Virus record (IMG/VR): IMGVR_UViG_3300030389_000851
Coordinates: 1-35,726 of that record
Length of the DNA: 35,726 nt
Strand: one strand, 5' to 3'
Source: a virus
The position numbers were made by a program, and so were the translations under genes. The notes under the pieces are model-generated. The model saw only the letters and a program-made list of their open reading frames with translations, was not told where the DNA came from and did no database searches. Shown here piece by piece: positions 26,033 through 33,328 of the stretch. Each line of letters starts with the position of its first letter. The stretch's first letter is position 1.

Positions 26033-26617
26033 CTACTTCTTAATAATATGTTTGTGTGGTAATACTTGGTTTGGCGGTACTGTAATAACAATATCTTGGC
26101 AAGTTACTGCACTAGGACTACCAGCAACAAAGCTTACACCTAATTTTGCTTGCTTTGCACATTGCTCTAACCTGTACAAACTTATTTCATATTGTGTTTT
26201 CTTTATAAGAAGTTTTTGTGCTTCTATATTTACCTTTGCTGCTTCTTTACATAAATCGCCACCATTACCAAGTGGAATATTAAACTGCATACTTATTCCA
26301 TAATTTAAGTTGTAGTTATCTTTTTCAAACCGTGGTGTCTCTTGGTAGTATTTTACTGCACCTGTATCTTCATCATAAATCGCTTGTCTAGTGACAGTTT
26401 CTATTGGTCTATTGAAGGACCACGCATCTGTTAAGTATGGTGTAATTGTAAGACTAGGAGATGTACAAACAATACCTTGACTGTAGCGGTTCTGTGGAAG
26501 GCTTGAGGGCGTTATCATAGTCGCATTGTTGTTTACTACTCCTGTACTTTGACTTTGTGGACTACTGACCGTTGTATTGGCATATAAAGGCTTTATAGGT
26601 AAAAGTAAAAATATTAT
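26033..26617 (-). CDS. secreted or surface protein; no standard start codon
   Basis: About 194 aa if read from ATA 26617. The first residues IIFLLLPIKPLYANTTVSS look like a signal peptide with cleavage after Tyr-Ala. The mature part has SMQFNIPLGNGGDLCKEAAK and LEQCAKQAKLGVSF, a pattern resembling a cyanophage surface family. Upstream the frame is open to ATG 26785, but those extra residues are an Asn/Arg-rich shadow of the neighbouring gene. The predicted start overlaps the TAA of that gene, which hints at coupled translation from a rare start, or at a sequencing or annotation issue. Confidence 0.6.
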   Translation of the reverse strand: MIFLLLPIKPLYANTTVSSPQSQSTGVVNNNATMITPSSLPQNRYSQGIVCTSPSLTITPYLTDAWSFNRPIETVTRQAIYDEDTGAVKYYQETPRFEKDNYNLNYGISMQFNIPLGNGGDLCKEAAKVNIEAQKLLIKKTQYEISLYRLEQCAKQAKLGVSFVAGSPSAVTCQDIVITVPPNQVLPHKHIIKK

Positions 26618-27045
26618 TGACCAAAGGTACTTGTGGTTTCTGAAGTTGTTGAAGTTGTTATTGTTCTTGTTATGTTTGTAACTGTGTCTAAACCGGGGGT
26701 TATGAGTGTTTCTTGTATCGAAAATGCTGCGCCATCTGTTGCTATTTTCCAGCGTGGGATTGCTTCGAGGTTTGGACTTGTCCAACTAAAGTTTACTCCT
26801 CCAACTGTTTGGGTGCTTTGAGTCGTAGCAGTAGGGTTGATATATCCTGTTTCAGCTTCGATATTATGTCCGCTTGCTGCATATGAGTAGCCAGTTCTGT
26901 ATTGGTATGATGTAATCGTTTCATTTATAACACTTTGACTTGTTGATGAAGTAGTTTGCGAACCTGAACGAAACTGTGGAACCACAGGTGTTGCAAGGGT
27001 TCTTAGCGGATATATTATTATAACTAACAGCCAAAGTCTAGTCAA
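26614..27045 (-). CDS. secreted, Thr/Ser-rich protein from a TTG start
   Basis: 143 aa from TTG 27045, chosen because it yields a clean signal peptide (LTRLWLLVIIIYPLRTLATP) and overlaps the stop of the upstream gene (TTGACTAG). The start at 27087 lies well inside that gene. The mature part is Thr/Ser-rich with SVINETITSYQYRTGYSYA and a central FSWTSPNLEAIPRWK. Similar to putative surface proteins of marine phages. Function unknown. Confidence 0.6.
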   Translation of the reverse strand: MTRLWLLVIIIYPLRTLATPVVPQFRSGSQTTSSTSQSVINETITSYQYRTGYSYAASGHNIEAETGYINPTATTQSTQTVGGVNFSWTSPNLEAIPRWKIATDGAAFSIQETLITPGLDTVTNITRTITTSTTSETTSTFGQ

Positions 27046-27553
27046 TCGTAATAGTAACTTTAGTAGATCCAATACAGCTAGTACCACTGCCTCCAGCCGT
27101 GCAAGTATGAATACCTGAACTCAATGACGTTAAAGCAAGAGATCCAGCAGTACCACCTGATCCAATGGTAGTTTGTCCACTAAGAACTGGTAAGGCTGCA
27201 ATACCGCTAGAGGGGGTGACGGTAGATGGTGTAGCGTCACCCATAATTACTGATTCTGTTTTGCTAAAAGCTGACCCTGCATTTGTTACTGTGGTGTCTG
27301 TTTGAATCATTGCTGGCACCCCATTAGTGAGGCTGCCGACATTTATGCCACCTATTTTTCCAGATGTTGTTGTATCTCCTACAGTTACAGAGGGTGTAAT
27401 ATTATTACCACTTAAAGAATATGTTGTACCAACTTTATTTGTAACTACATATGGCATGTCAACAGTTATCTGAGCAGAGGTAACAAATTCTTGTTTAATA
27501 TCTGCAAATGCAGCAGATGGAAAAAATAAAAGCAATGCAAACAGTTTTTTCAT
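27038..27553 (-). CDS. secreted beta-rich protein with signal peptide
   Basis: 171 aa. Signal peptide MKKLFALLLFFPSAAFA, cleavage before DIKQEF. The rest is beta-rich with repeated Thr/Gly segments (TYSLSGNNITPSVTVGD, SGIHTCTAGGSGTSC). It matches, by eye, a family in T4-like cyanophages that is thought to be surface exposed. It stands first in the leftward trio of exported proteins; its stop overlaps the TTG of the next gene. Confidence 0.68.
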   Translation of the reverse strand: MKKLFALLLFFPSAAFADIKQEFVTSAQITVDMPYVVTNKVGTTYSLSGNNITPSVTVGDTTTSGKIGGINVGSLTNGVPAMIQTDTTVTNAGSAFSKTESVIMGDATPSTVTPSSGIAALPVLSGQTTIGSGGTAGSLALTSLSSGIHTCTAGGSGTSCIGSTKVTITID

Positions 27554-27789
27554 TTGATACCAACTTTGTTGTTTTTATTATCTACTATAGTATCTTTTTT
27601 CTTTTTTATCTGAAATCCTAGTGATGCAGTACTAGCTGAAAAAATCGAAGCAATAAATGTCGGGTCAAAATCTACTATTTTTTTGCCAGATGGCGGTTCA
27701 TAGTATGAAAGGGATAAAAGTGTTGCCGACCACAAAAGTACGCAAACTTTTACAATGGTTTCAACTTTACTTGGTTCTTGATCTTCCAT
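27550..27789 (-). CDS. small membrane protein
   Basis: 79 aa from ATG 27789; an earlier in-frame start at 27831 would run through a hairpin and is unlikely. MEDQEPSKVETIVKVCVLLW then a hydrophobic helix, EPPSGKKIVDFDPTFIASIF, and a Lys-rich C-terminus. A similar small protein occurs in marine cyanophages. Two hydrophobic segments with a charged end suggest an inner membrane protein, possibly lysis related, unproven. ATGA overlap with the next gene. Confidence 0.65.
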   Translation of the reverse strand: MEDQEPSKVETIVKVCVLLWSATLLSLSYYEPPSGKKIVDFDPTFIASIFSASTASLGFQIKKKKDTIVDNKNNKVGIK

Positions 27790-27791
27790 AT

Positions 27792-27849
27792 AAAAAAAGC
27801 TGTTTGGGGGTATCTCTAAGCATTTGACCACTGCTTAACAAACAGCTTT
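27792..27849 (-). terminator. stem-loop with T-run: leftward terminator or leader attenuator
   Basis: Two nested inverted repeats: outer AAAGCTGTTTG (27796-27806) with CAAACAGCTTT (27839-27849), inner TAAGCA (27817-27822) with TGCTTA (27832-27837). On the - strand the outer arm runs into seven T residues, a Rho-independent terminator shape. It ends three bases before the ATG of the leftward membrane protein gene. It may stop early leftward transcripts or control that gene. Confidence 0.65.
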
Positions 27850-27905
27850 GTGCCAAATGTAGCATTCTTTGTTATGTTTGGAAAGTAACACAATAATTTA
27901 ACATT

Positions 27906-28067
27906 ATGTTAAAAATTTTAAGGCCAATCTTAATGACCTTTTTTACGACCACTGCTGTTAAAAGATTGGTTGTTGATTTATTAAGAAGTATTTGTAAACA
28001 AACCACTAATACACTTGATGATAGGGCTGTTGACATTCTTGAAAAACAACTTTTCCCAGACAAATGA
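27906..28067 (+). CDS. small protein, unknown
   Basis: 53 aa: MLKILRPILMTFFTTTAVKR, then LVVDLLRSICKQ and DDRAVDILEKQLFP. A short amphipathic start and helical remainder resemble a cyanophage family of about 50 residues. No catalytic motif. ATGA overlap with the next gene indicates coupling. Confidence 0.62.
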   Translation: MLKILRPILMTFFTTTAVKRLVVDLLRSICKQTTNTLDDRAVDILEKQLFPDK

Positions 28068-28339
28068 ACATTAAAAAATTTCTTAACATAGAGATAGAGG
28101 AAGCACCACCTGAGTTGCAACTGTCTGTTGAAATGCGTTGTAGAGAAATTATGCAGAGTGAAGATTACGACAATATAAAAAGATACTGTACACATTTAGT
28201 AAGACACCAAATGCACCAAGATGTTTTTCTTGCATCTTTGCTTGGTAGATTAGTTGAACTTGAAGCTTTTTCTGCAGTACATGATGTAAGAAAAGAAAAA
28301 AATATTATAAATAAAATAAAAAAAAGATTTTTTAAATAA
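28064..28339 (+). CDS. small helical protein, unknown
   Basis: 91 aa. PELQLSVEMRCREIMQSEDY, YCTHLVRHQMHQDVFLASLL and RLVELEAFS form three helices; a Lys-rich end follows. Similar proteins are found with the gene upstream in marine phages. Function unknown. Convergent with the leftward early operon; the ends overlap by 8 bases. Confidence 0.62.
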   Translation: MNIKKFLNIEIEEAPPELQLSVEMRCREIMQSEDYDNIKRYCTHLVRHQMHQDVFLASLLGRLVELEAFSAVHDVRKEKNIINKIKKRFFK

Positions 28340-28610
28340 CATATTTTTTTTCATATTCTTGGATTTCTTTATCTGTAAAGTCCTTAACAAGTTTTTTCTT
28401 GGTTTCATCAACTTGATAATTAAATTTTATTATGGCTGTCTTTACATGTTCAACAACCCACCGACTTTCATTTGATACAAGTTGGGCTTTACCTCTTTCG
28501 TTAATAAAAACATAATGGTCATAGCCTTTTAAAGTATTGTCAAGCAACTCTTTCTCTAAGTTTGCCAAACGCATTTGCTTTAATCTTCTAAGTTTTAATG
28601 AATCACTCAT
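28332..28610 (-). CDS. hypothetical early protein
   Basis: 92 aa, helical and charged (MSDSLKLRRLKQMRLANLEK, ETKKKLVKDFTDKEIQEYE). A GGAGGAG Shine-Dalgarno site lies three bases before the ATG. The last gene of the leftward operon; not recognised. ATGA overlap with the gene before it. Confidence 0.65.
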   Translation of the reverse strand: MSDSLKLRRLKQMRLANLEKELLDNTLKGYDHYVFINERGKAQLVSNESRWVVEHVKTAIIKFNYQVDETKKKLVKDFTDKEIQEYEKKYVI

Positions 28611-28900
28611 TGTCTCCTCCTTTCAGGTTTACTTTGTCGTGTTGCTTTGCATTGTTTTTTTTGCCTAGGGCAATTTGCACTTCTTGGTTTTTTAGAAGTT
28701 AGATGCCAGCCATTACCTTTAGGACAGGCATATGTATAGGTATGGCCTTTACCAAGTCTAAACATATCTGCCGATACTGTTTTGGCATCTTTTTCATTAC
28801 GATAGCTGATCTTCTGACATTTCCAACAATGGTTTTGTACGATAAATCCTTTATCATCAATGTACTGTTGTAAGTCTTTTAAATCAATCCTTTTTCCCAT
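28607..28900 (-). CDS. small zinc-finger-like protein
   Basis: 97 aa. HCWKCQKISYRNEKDA with a later TYACPKGNGWHLTSKKP forms a CxxC ... Cys ... His pattern like phage and bacterial treble-clef zinc proteins in which a His-Leu-Thr end follows the fold. The basic tail (KATRQSKPERRRQ) suits nucleic-acid binding. Role unknown; overlaps both neighbours. Confidence 0.65.
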   Translation of the reverse strand: MGKRIDLKDLQQYIDDKGFIVQNHCWKCQKISYRNEKDAKTVSADMFRLGKGHTYTYACPKGNGWHLTSKKPRSANCPRQKKQCKATRQSKPERRRQ

Positions 28901-29267
28901 GGGCGCCGTCTTTAAAATCTTTTACAAATACTTTTTTTATTTGGTTCCAGTTGGCCTTTATCAAATTGTTTGAAAAGTTGTTACCCGAGATTGTTTGGCA
29001 ATCTTTTTCAGTAAATTCATAATTTGAGAAAAAGTTATCCCAATCAATAAAAATAGCTTTATTTGTTACTGCACAGGCATACTCATCTGCATTATTAATA
29101 TAATCAAACTCATAACAACGCATAATGCTTACATACAAAACTTCTGTATTCTTTGCATATTGAATAGTTACGCATTTAAACTTCGCACCATCAAAGGTAC
29201 GTTTTACTGTCTTGCCCATTAGGTCGGCATAGTCAATTACAAGCTTTCTACGATTTTTCTTGAACAT
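28884..29267 (-). CDS. hypothetical early protein
   Basis: 127 aa, not recognised. It has a basic N-terminus (MFKKNRRKLVIDYADLMGK), a mixed alpha-beta centre with several Cys (MRCYEFDYINNADEYACAV) and an aromatic region (FIDWDNFFSNYEF). Overlaps the genes on both sides, as usual in this operon. Confidence 0.62.
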   Translation of the reverse strand: MFKKNRRKLVIDYADLMGKTVKRTFDGAKFKCVTIQYAKNTEVLYVSIMRCYEFDYINNADEYACAVTNKAIFIDWDNFFSNYEFTEKDCQTISGNNFSNNLIKANWNQIKKVFVKDFKDGAHGKKD

Positions 29268-29607
29268 CTAGCTGTTTTTCAATTTCAAATTTTTGATCAA
29301 ATAAAGCATGAATTTGCTTTGATATTTTTCTTTGTATTAAAGGGTTATCCTCTTGAAATCTTTGTTGTGTAAGTTGTTTTAGTTTTTTTTCAACTTCAAT
29401 ATATTTCAACTCTAGAAACTGTTGTTGATCTGATGCAACAAATTCTGGATTTGGCTTTGTTTTACTTGCTTCAATAGTTACATCTATTGTTATGTGTTTA
29501 CAAGCTTTTGGTTCTGTTACCGCTTGTTGTACTGTTATTGGAAAAGGACAAAGTCTTATCCAATCCTCAAGTGCTTTGTTTGTAAAATCTAGTCGCATTG
29601 TGGACAT
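29248..29607 (-). CDS. hypothetical early protein with coiled coil
   Basis: 119 aa from ATG 29607 (ATG 29598 is also possible). The first half is globular (FTNKALEDWIRLCPFPITVQ); the second is helical (FLELKYIEVEKKLKQLTQQR, then KISKQIHALFDQKF), probably a coiled coil. Starts within the end of the CxxC protein gene. Not recognised. Confidence 0.6.
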   Translation of the reverse strand: MSTMRLDFTNKALEDWIRLCPFPITVQQAVTEPKACKHITIDVTIEASKTKPNPEFVASDQQQFLELKYIEVEKKLKQLTQQRFQEDNPLIQRKISKQIHALFDQKFEIEKQLDVQEKS

Positions 29608-29945
29608 TCAAAGTGTAAAGGTTGTTCATTTACCATTGCTGATAAGACCAGCAAGGCCATTTTTGTTGGAGGTTGTTCGTTTGTAAAAGGTAAGATTTTT
29701 TCATTTGGTAGATGCAAACCTTGGTTAGAAACAATTATTGAAAATTCTGCTGCAAATTTTGCAGAAACCCCTTTTACTTGACTAAATAAAAGGCCATTTC
29801 CATATTCTTTGTTTTTACAAGTATGTGGCCTAAAGTCAAACCAATCTAAGTCAAAGCACTCAAGACCAAGTGCAAGATGGTCTTGAAATACTTTTACGTT
29901 GGGCGGTAGTTTAGGATTTGAAATTTTGGGTAATGCTTTTGTCAT
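29589..29945 (-). CDS. hypothetical early protein with C-terminal CxxC
   Basis: 118 aa. GLECFDLDWFDFRPHTCKN sits near the middle and the C-terminus is FECPQCD. The lone Cys pair could bind metal with the earlier Cys/His residues. In the recombination operon after ERF and the OB-like candidate. Not recognised. Confidence 0.6.
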   Translation of the reverse strand: MTKALPKISNPKLPPNVKVFQDHLALGLECFDLDWFDFRPHTCKNKEYGNGLLFSQVKGVSAKFAAEFSIIVSNQGLHLPNEKILPFTNEQPPTKMALLVLSAMVNEQPLHFECPQCD

Positions 29946-29947
29946 GT

Positions 29948-30232
29948 TTAGAAAGGTACTTCTTCTTTTTCTGTTTTTAATTTAGAAACTGCACCAGATA
30001 TAAAAGATGAACCATTTTTAGCCATTTTGTTCCAAGCACTTACTGGTATCTTGACAACTTTTTCGCCAGCATAATTATCTTCGCCTTCTTGTGCTGTAAT
30101 CCACTCTGTAAGTGCCATGGCATCTGATAAAGTAAATTCAATATTGCCACCAAAATCTGGTGACTTTGATGAACTTTTATCGTTATTTTCAAAGAGGACA
30201 AGTCGCCCTGTAAAAAGGTTTTCGTAAGCCAT
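29948..30232 (-). CDS. possible small DNA-binding protein next to ERF
   Basis: 94 aa. MAYENLFTGRLVLFENNDKS recalls the start of DUF736-like/phage single-strand binding candidates, followed by FTLSDAMALTEWITAQ. The C-terminus is acidic (TEKEEVPF), a feature of ssDNA-binding proteins that recruit partners. No true SSB domain was recognised. Position in an exonuclease-annealase operon makes SSB-like function worth testing. Confidence 0.55.
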   Translation of the reverse strand: MAYENLFTGRLVLFENNDKSSSKSPDFGGNIEFTLSDAMALTEWITAQEGEDNYAGEKVVKIPVSAWNKMAKNGSSFISGAVSKLKTEKEEVPF

Positions 30233-30234
30233 AA

Positions 30235-30471
30235 TTAAAAAGATTTAATAGGAATAATTGAGTTTGTTTCTTCCCAAGCAAGTACTTGTGGAAGTGGGTA
30301 TCTGATAAGGGGAGAACCCAAAGCAGTTGCCTGTCGTGGTACTGAATACCACTCTGGACCTTCTGCTTTACCTCGCCTTGTACTTGTTCGCCACTTCTTT
30401 ATGGTTCTTTGTGTAATACCATATCGTTCTGCGAGGTCTTTAGTTGATAGATAAGGCTGGTCTTGTTCCAT
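30235..30471 (-). CDS. helix-turn-helix DNA-binding protein (excisionase/MerR-like)
   Basis: 78 aa. LSTKDLAERYGITQRTIKKW is a winged HTH of the type found in excisionases and small phage regulators, followed by PEWYSVPRQATALG and PLIRYPLPQVLAWEE. ATG overlaps the ERF stop as TAATG. Could regulate the early promoters. No integrase is visible in the window, so a regulator role is favoured over excision. Confidence 0.72.
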   Translation of the reverse strand: MEQDQPYLSTKDLAERYGITQRTIKKWRTSTRRGKAEGPEWYSVPRQATALGSPLIRYPLPQVLAWEETNSIIPIKSF

Positions 30472-31148
30472 TACTTAAGTACCTTTATCTTGTTAACAAT
30501 AAGAGTTTCTAATTGCTCTTTTTGTGTAATAGTCAGTTTACCTTGTGCAAATCGAGTTGCAATGTTTTTTTGATGATCTGTTAATTGTTCTTTGCTTTTT
30601 GCATTTAGTATTGCATTTTTTGCAAGGCCAAAAGTTTTATCAGTATCAGATGTCTTTGATATTTCTTTGACTTGCTCTCGCAAAGTCTCTATAACCTCGC
30701 CTTTGTTTATATTTTTGTCTTGCACCTTTTCTTCTTCTTCCATATTAAAGTCCATATCGGTCTCAAGACCTAAGATCAACTTAATGCTGTATCTTCTTTG
30801 ATATGTAACTGCACCACCCCAGTTGTGTGTTTGGTTTTTCTTAGGGTTGGCCATATCTCTTTCAGATAGAAATATTGGCAGTTCGCTTTTTATTATGCCA
30901 CCACTTTTATGAATTAGTCTTGTGACTATAAGTGTTTCGCCTGTAGGACTACAGCCAAAGCCTTGAGAAATACAAAGACCATGCTTAAGTAAAACAGGTG
31001 TAACCAAAGAAAGCATTTGTTCCAAAGGTAGATAGCTGTAACCAAAAGAACCTACACCAACTTGTTTGGTCTTACCCATTGTTGGAAATTCTGCTTGTGC
31101 TTTTTGTAAAGCTGCTGCAACTGCAGCATCTGGGTTAGTTTCTGTCAT
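30471..31148 (-). CDS. erf: ERF family single-strand annealing protein
   Basis: 225 aa from ATG 31148, four bases after the exonuclease stop; longer forms begin inside that gene. The ERF core is clear: AALQKAQAEFPTMGKTKQVG, SYLPLEQMLSLVTPVLLKHG, then GGAVTYQRRYSIKLILGLET. ERF anneals complementary ssDNA in phage recombination and genome circularisation. An acidic stretch (DFNMEEEEKVQ) links to a helical C-terminus. Works with the neighbouring exonuclease as a Red/RecET-like pair. Confidence 0.85.
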   Translation of the reverse strand: MTETNPDAAVAAALQKAQAEFPTMGKTKQVGVGSFGYSYLPLEQMLSLVTPVLLKHGLCISQGFGCSPTGETLIVTRLIHKSGGIIKSELPIFLSERDMANPKKNQTHNWGGAVTYQRRYSIKLILGLETDMDFNMEEEEKVQDKNINKGEVIETLREQVKEISKTSDTDKTFGLAKNAILNAKSKEQLTDHQKNIATRFAQGKLTITQKEQLETLIVNKIKVLK

Positions 31149-31152
31149 TGTT

Positions 31153-31953
31153 TTAGTTTGTTTTGTAGGCCCAACTTGGTAGGCTGAGTGTTTGGATTTC
31201 TTCTGCATACCCATGCCAATGGGCATCTGTATGACATTTAGAAATAAGTTTGAGGGCATCTTGGCGAAGTTTAAAACCGTATTCCAATGAAGCCTCGTCT
31301 AACTCGGTAATGCTTATGGCATATGGGTAGACTTTTTCAACTGCTATAAATACAAATCGCTTTGCACCAATTACTTCTAAGTAATGAGCAGCTTGCATGT
31401 GGTAAAGGTAGTTGGCTATTGACTTGATAAATTTGTCTGGGTGACTATTGCCCTCACCAGTTGTTTTTAGGTCGATAATAGTATCGCCATTTAAAAAGTC
31501 GCATCTTGCTTTGCAAGTAAGACCAGTTTCCTTATCCTCTTTCCAAAAGCTTTGTTCTGCAAAGCCCTTAGAAAGAAGTTTTTTTGCTATTGGGTGTGAC
31601 CAAACAGCATTAGCAACACTAGATGCAAGATCGTATTCTTGGCTTGTTATAGGTTCTATACCTTTGGCTGCCATTTCTTCTGCTTGCACCTTACCAGCTT
31701 TGGTTGATCTGCTAAGACAAACACCATAAGCTTTTTTTGCTCTGTCTGGTTCTAAGGTAAATGCATGACATAACTCGCCAGTTCTAAAAGCTTTTTTAAG
31801 TGCTGGTTCGTGTTCAAGCTTTATTTTTTCGTACTTGGTTTGGTAAAAGACTTGCGGACAAGTGCTTGTAATAAGCTTTAGATCACTAGCAGAATACGCA
31901 GGGTCATCATGGTATTGCTGTGCTGGTATGTAACCAGCTTCAATTTTTTGCAT
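31153..31953 (-). CDS. RecE/exonuclease VIII-like PD-(D/E)XK nuclease
   Basis: 266 aa. The start SASDLKLITSTCPQVFYQTK and GELCHAFTLEPD (about 59-70) match the RecE C-terminal/DUF3799 family; the active site has Glu133 (FAEQS), Asp152 (CKARCDFL) and Asp161-x-Lys163 (IIDLKTTGEG). It likely degrades one strand of dsDNA ends to give ssDNA for ERF. GAGGA precedes the ATG at 9 bases. Overlaps the coiled-coil gene upstream by 14 bases. Confidence 0.85.
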   Translation of the reverse strand: MQKIEAGYIPAQQYHDDPAYSASDLKLITSTCPQVFYQTKYEKIKLEHEPALKKAFRTGELCHAFTLEPDRAKKAYGVCLSRSTKAGKVQAEEMAAKGIEPITSQEYDLASSVANAVWSHPIAKKLLSKGFAEQSFWKEDKETGLTCKARCDFLNGDTIIDLKTTGEGNSHPDKFIKSIANYLYHMQAAHYLEVIGAKRFVFIAVEKVYPYAISITELDEASLEYGFKLRQDALKLISKCHTDAHWHGYAEEIQTLSLPSWAYKTN

Positions 31954-32191
31954 TGAGTTTGTCCTCTAGGTTTGCGATACGAAGTTCAAGCATGGTAATT
32001 TTTTCTGCTTGCTTGACGATAAAGTCTTTGATGATGTTAGTTTTTTCATCTAAGGCATTACAAGTAACACCTGTCTTTTCGCCTAGCTCTTGTACTATGT
32101 TTGTAAGTTCTATACAACCTCGTACAATTTCAAGTTTATTAACTTGTTGTTTTTGTTCTTGCTCTCGTAAAGTTTCGAGAACCTTTTGCAT
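31940..32191 (-). CDS. coiled-coil early protein
   Basis: 83 aa from ATG 32191, which follows the membrane gene stop by five bases with AGAG in front; a longer reading to 32245 would run through that gene. It is helical: VLETLREQEQKQQVNKLEIV and KQAEKITMLELRIANLEDKL. Likely oligomer. Not recognised. Confidence 0.6.
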   Translation of the reverse strand: MQKVLETLREQEQKQQVNKLEIVRGCIELTNIVQELGEKTGVTCNALDEKTNIIKDFIVKQAEKITMLELRIANLEDKLNAKN

Positions 32192-32196
32192 ATCTC

Positions 32197-32331
32197 TTAC
32201 CACTTGGCCACCTCTTGGCAGGCTAGTTCTACACCAGCACGACAATCTGCTTTTGTCATGTCTTGTAGTGTTGAGGTAAGTGCGGTAAATAAAATACCGC
32301 CCATTGCTAAGTAAAGAAAAAAGTGTTTCAT
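32197..32331 (-). CDS. small membrane protein in recombination operon
   Basis: 44 aa: MKHFFLYLAMGGILFTALTS is a membrane helix or signal, followed by a polar part with two Cys (ADCRAGVELACQEVAKW). ATGA overlap with the gene before it and five bases to the next. Too short to classify; the overlap pattern supports it being real. Confidence 0.6.
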   Translation of the reverse strand: MKHFFLYLAMGGILFTALTSTLQDMTKADCRAGVELACQEVAKW

Positions 32332-32507
32332 CTCATTGCCCTCTGTCTTAGTAAGAAAGAAAGCTGCTTTTTGTACTTAGTAACATTTCTTTTGTGTTTG
32401 GCTAACTCAGTAAAATCGCCAGTTGCACAGCAAAAAGCGTAACCGTTTTGTGCTTCTTGAAACTTGACCTTTACTTGGTCTATTTCTTGTTGTAGTTCGT
32501 CTACCAT
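32328..32507 (-). CDS. first gene of second leftward operon, unknown
   Basis: 59 aa: MVDELQQEIDQVKVKFQEAQ, then NGYAFCCATGDFTELAKHKR and a basic helical end. It starts only 18 bases from the promoter-associated GAGA hairpin and has no Shine-Dalgarno site. Not recognised. Confidence 0.6.
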   Translation of the reverse strand: MVDELQQEIDQVKVKFQEAQNGYAFCCATGDFTELAKHKRNVTKYKKQLSFLLRQRAMR

Positions 32508-32515
32508 TTGTTTTT

Positions 32516-32590
32516 GGGGGTTGTGGACTCTCGCCCTTATTTCAATTATAGTCTGGGATTTCCCTATTGGCTACCCCCTGTGTTCGGTTT
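32516..32590 (-). promoter_or_regulatory. leftward early promoter P1 with GAGA hairpin
   Basis: Read leftward: AAACCGAACAC (32590-32580), TAGCCA (-35 like, 32573-32568), 17-base spacer containing AGGGAA, TATAAT (32550-32545), then GGGC-GAGA-GTCC hairpin (32536-32525) and ACAACCCC. A sigma-70-type core with shared downstream element. Drives the recombination operon. Confidence 0.8.
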
Positions 32591-32607
32591 GTTTATTGGT
32601 GTAACAT

Positions 32608-33129
32608 TTAGGGGTTATAAAAATCTCCATATAATTCTTTACCTTTTTTGTCTCTTGCTTTTAACGCCATTTCCAATGTAGGAAAAGACCCTACATAATG
32701 GCCTTTTTTATCTTGGTATAAAATAACTTGGAAGGGATTTTTAGGTTGAAAATCTAAATACCTTATTGATTTATGACCAGAGGTATTATTTGTACCTTTC
32801 AACCTATTAGAACTATTTTGTTGGATAGTTGCTTTTCTTAAATTTTTAAAAGCATTATCACTTTTATTATGGTTTATATGGTCGACCTCATATGGCCATG
32901 GGTCTTTCTTAGTTACTAATAGCCAAGCAACCCTATGTGCTGCACAATCTTGTCTATTTATAGTTATATATAGGTAACCAGTTTTTTTTAAACTACCAGC
33001 TTGTGTACCAGCTTTTACATTAGATTTATTTACTTTCCAAGTTAAAACACCAGTAATGATGTTGTAAGCAAGTAACTTATTCACAACATCAAATGGTGGC
33101 AGTTTTTTTGCCTTACAGTACATCTTCAT
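32608..33129 (-). CDS. HNH homing endonuclease with AP2-like domain
   Basis: 173 aa from ATG 33129 (GAGGAAG in front); the track of the frame extends to 33141. The HNH core is HRVAWLL ... EVDHINHNKSDNAFKNLR, with His84 and Asn residues at 86-96. The C-terminal SGHKSIRYLDF ... YVGSFPTLEMALKARD is AP2-like. It is a free-standing mobile gene in the early operon, beginning within the last codons of the gene upstream and ending just before promoter P1. It may cut related phages lacking it. Confidence 0.85.
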   Translation of the reverse strand: MKMYCKAKKLPPFDVVNKLLAYNIITGVLTWKVNKSNVKAGTQAGSLKKTGYLYITINRQDCAAHRVAWLLVTKKDPWPYEVDHINHNKSDNAFKNLRKATIQQNSSNRLKGTNNTSGHKSIRYLDFQPKNPFQVILYQDKKGHYVGSFPTLEMALKARDKKGKELYGDFYNP

Positions 33130-33328
33130 ATTCTTCCTCATAATTTTCTAATTCTGCAACAGTAAAAGGATCTAAAAATTTTTCTAAAATCGTAATCTGA
33201 TCTTTAATATGTTTTAAATCTTTATTTAACTCAAACCTTCTAGCAGTAATACCAGTAGCAGGATATTGAGATAATAAACGATTAAGAGTTTCTCTAGCTT
33301 TTTTGAGTGCTAGTAATGCTTCAGACAT
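33113..33328 (-). CDS. hypothetical early protein
   Basis: 71 aa, helical: MSEALLALKKARETLNRLLS, LNKDLKHIKDQITILEKFL, acidic end (ELENYEEEYEDVL). GGAGG precedes the ATG, which overlaps the previous stop. Not recognised. Confidence 0.65.
   Translation of the reverse strand: MSEALLALKKARETLNRLLSQYPATGITARRFELNKDLKHIKDQITILEKFLDPFTVAELENYEEEYEDVL

Noticed and set aside
26618-26785. 56-residue N-terminal extension of the exported protein at 26033
   Set aside because: Asn/Arg-rich, a reading-frame shadow of the Thr/Ser-rich gene on the same strand; it would place the signal peptide in the interior.
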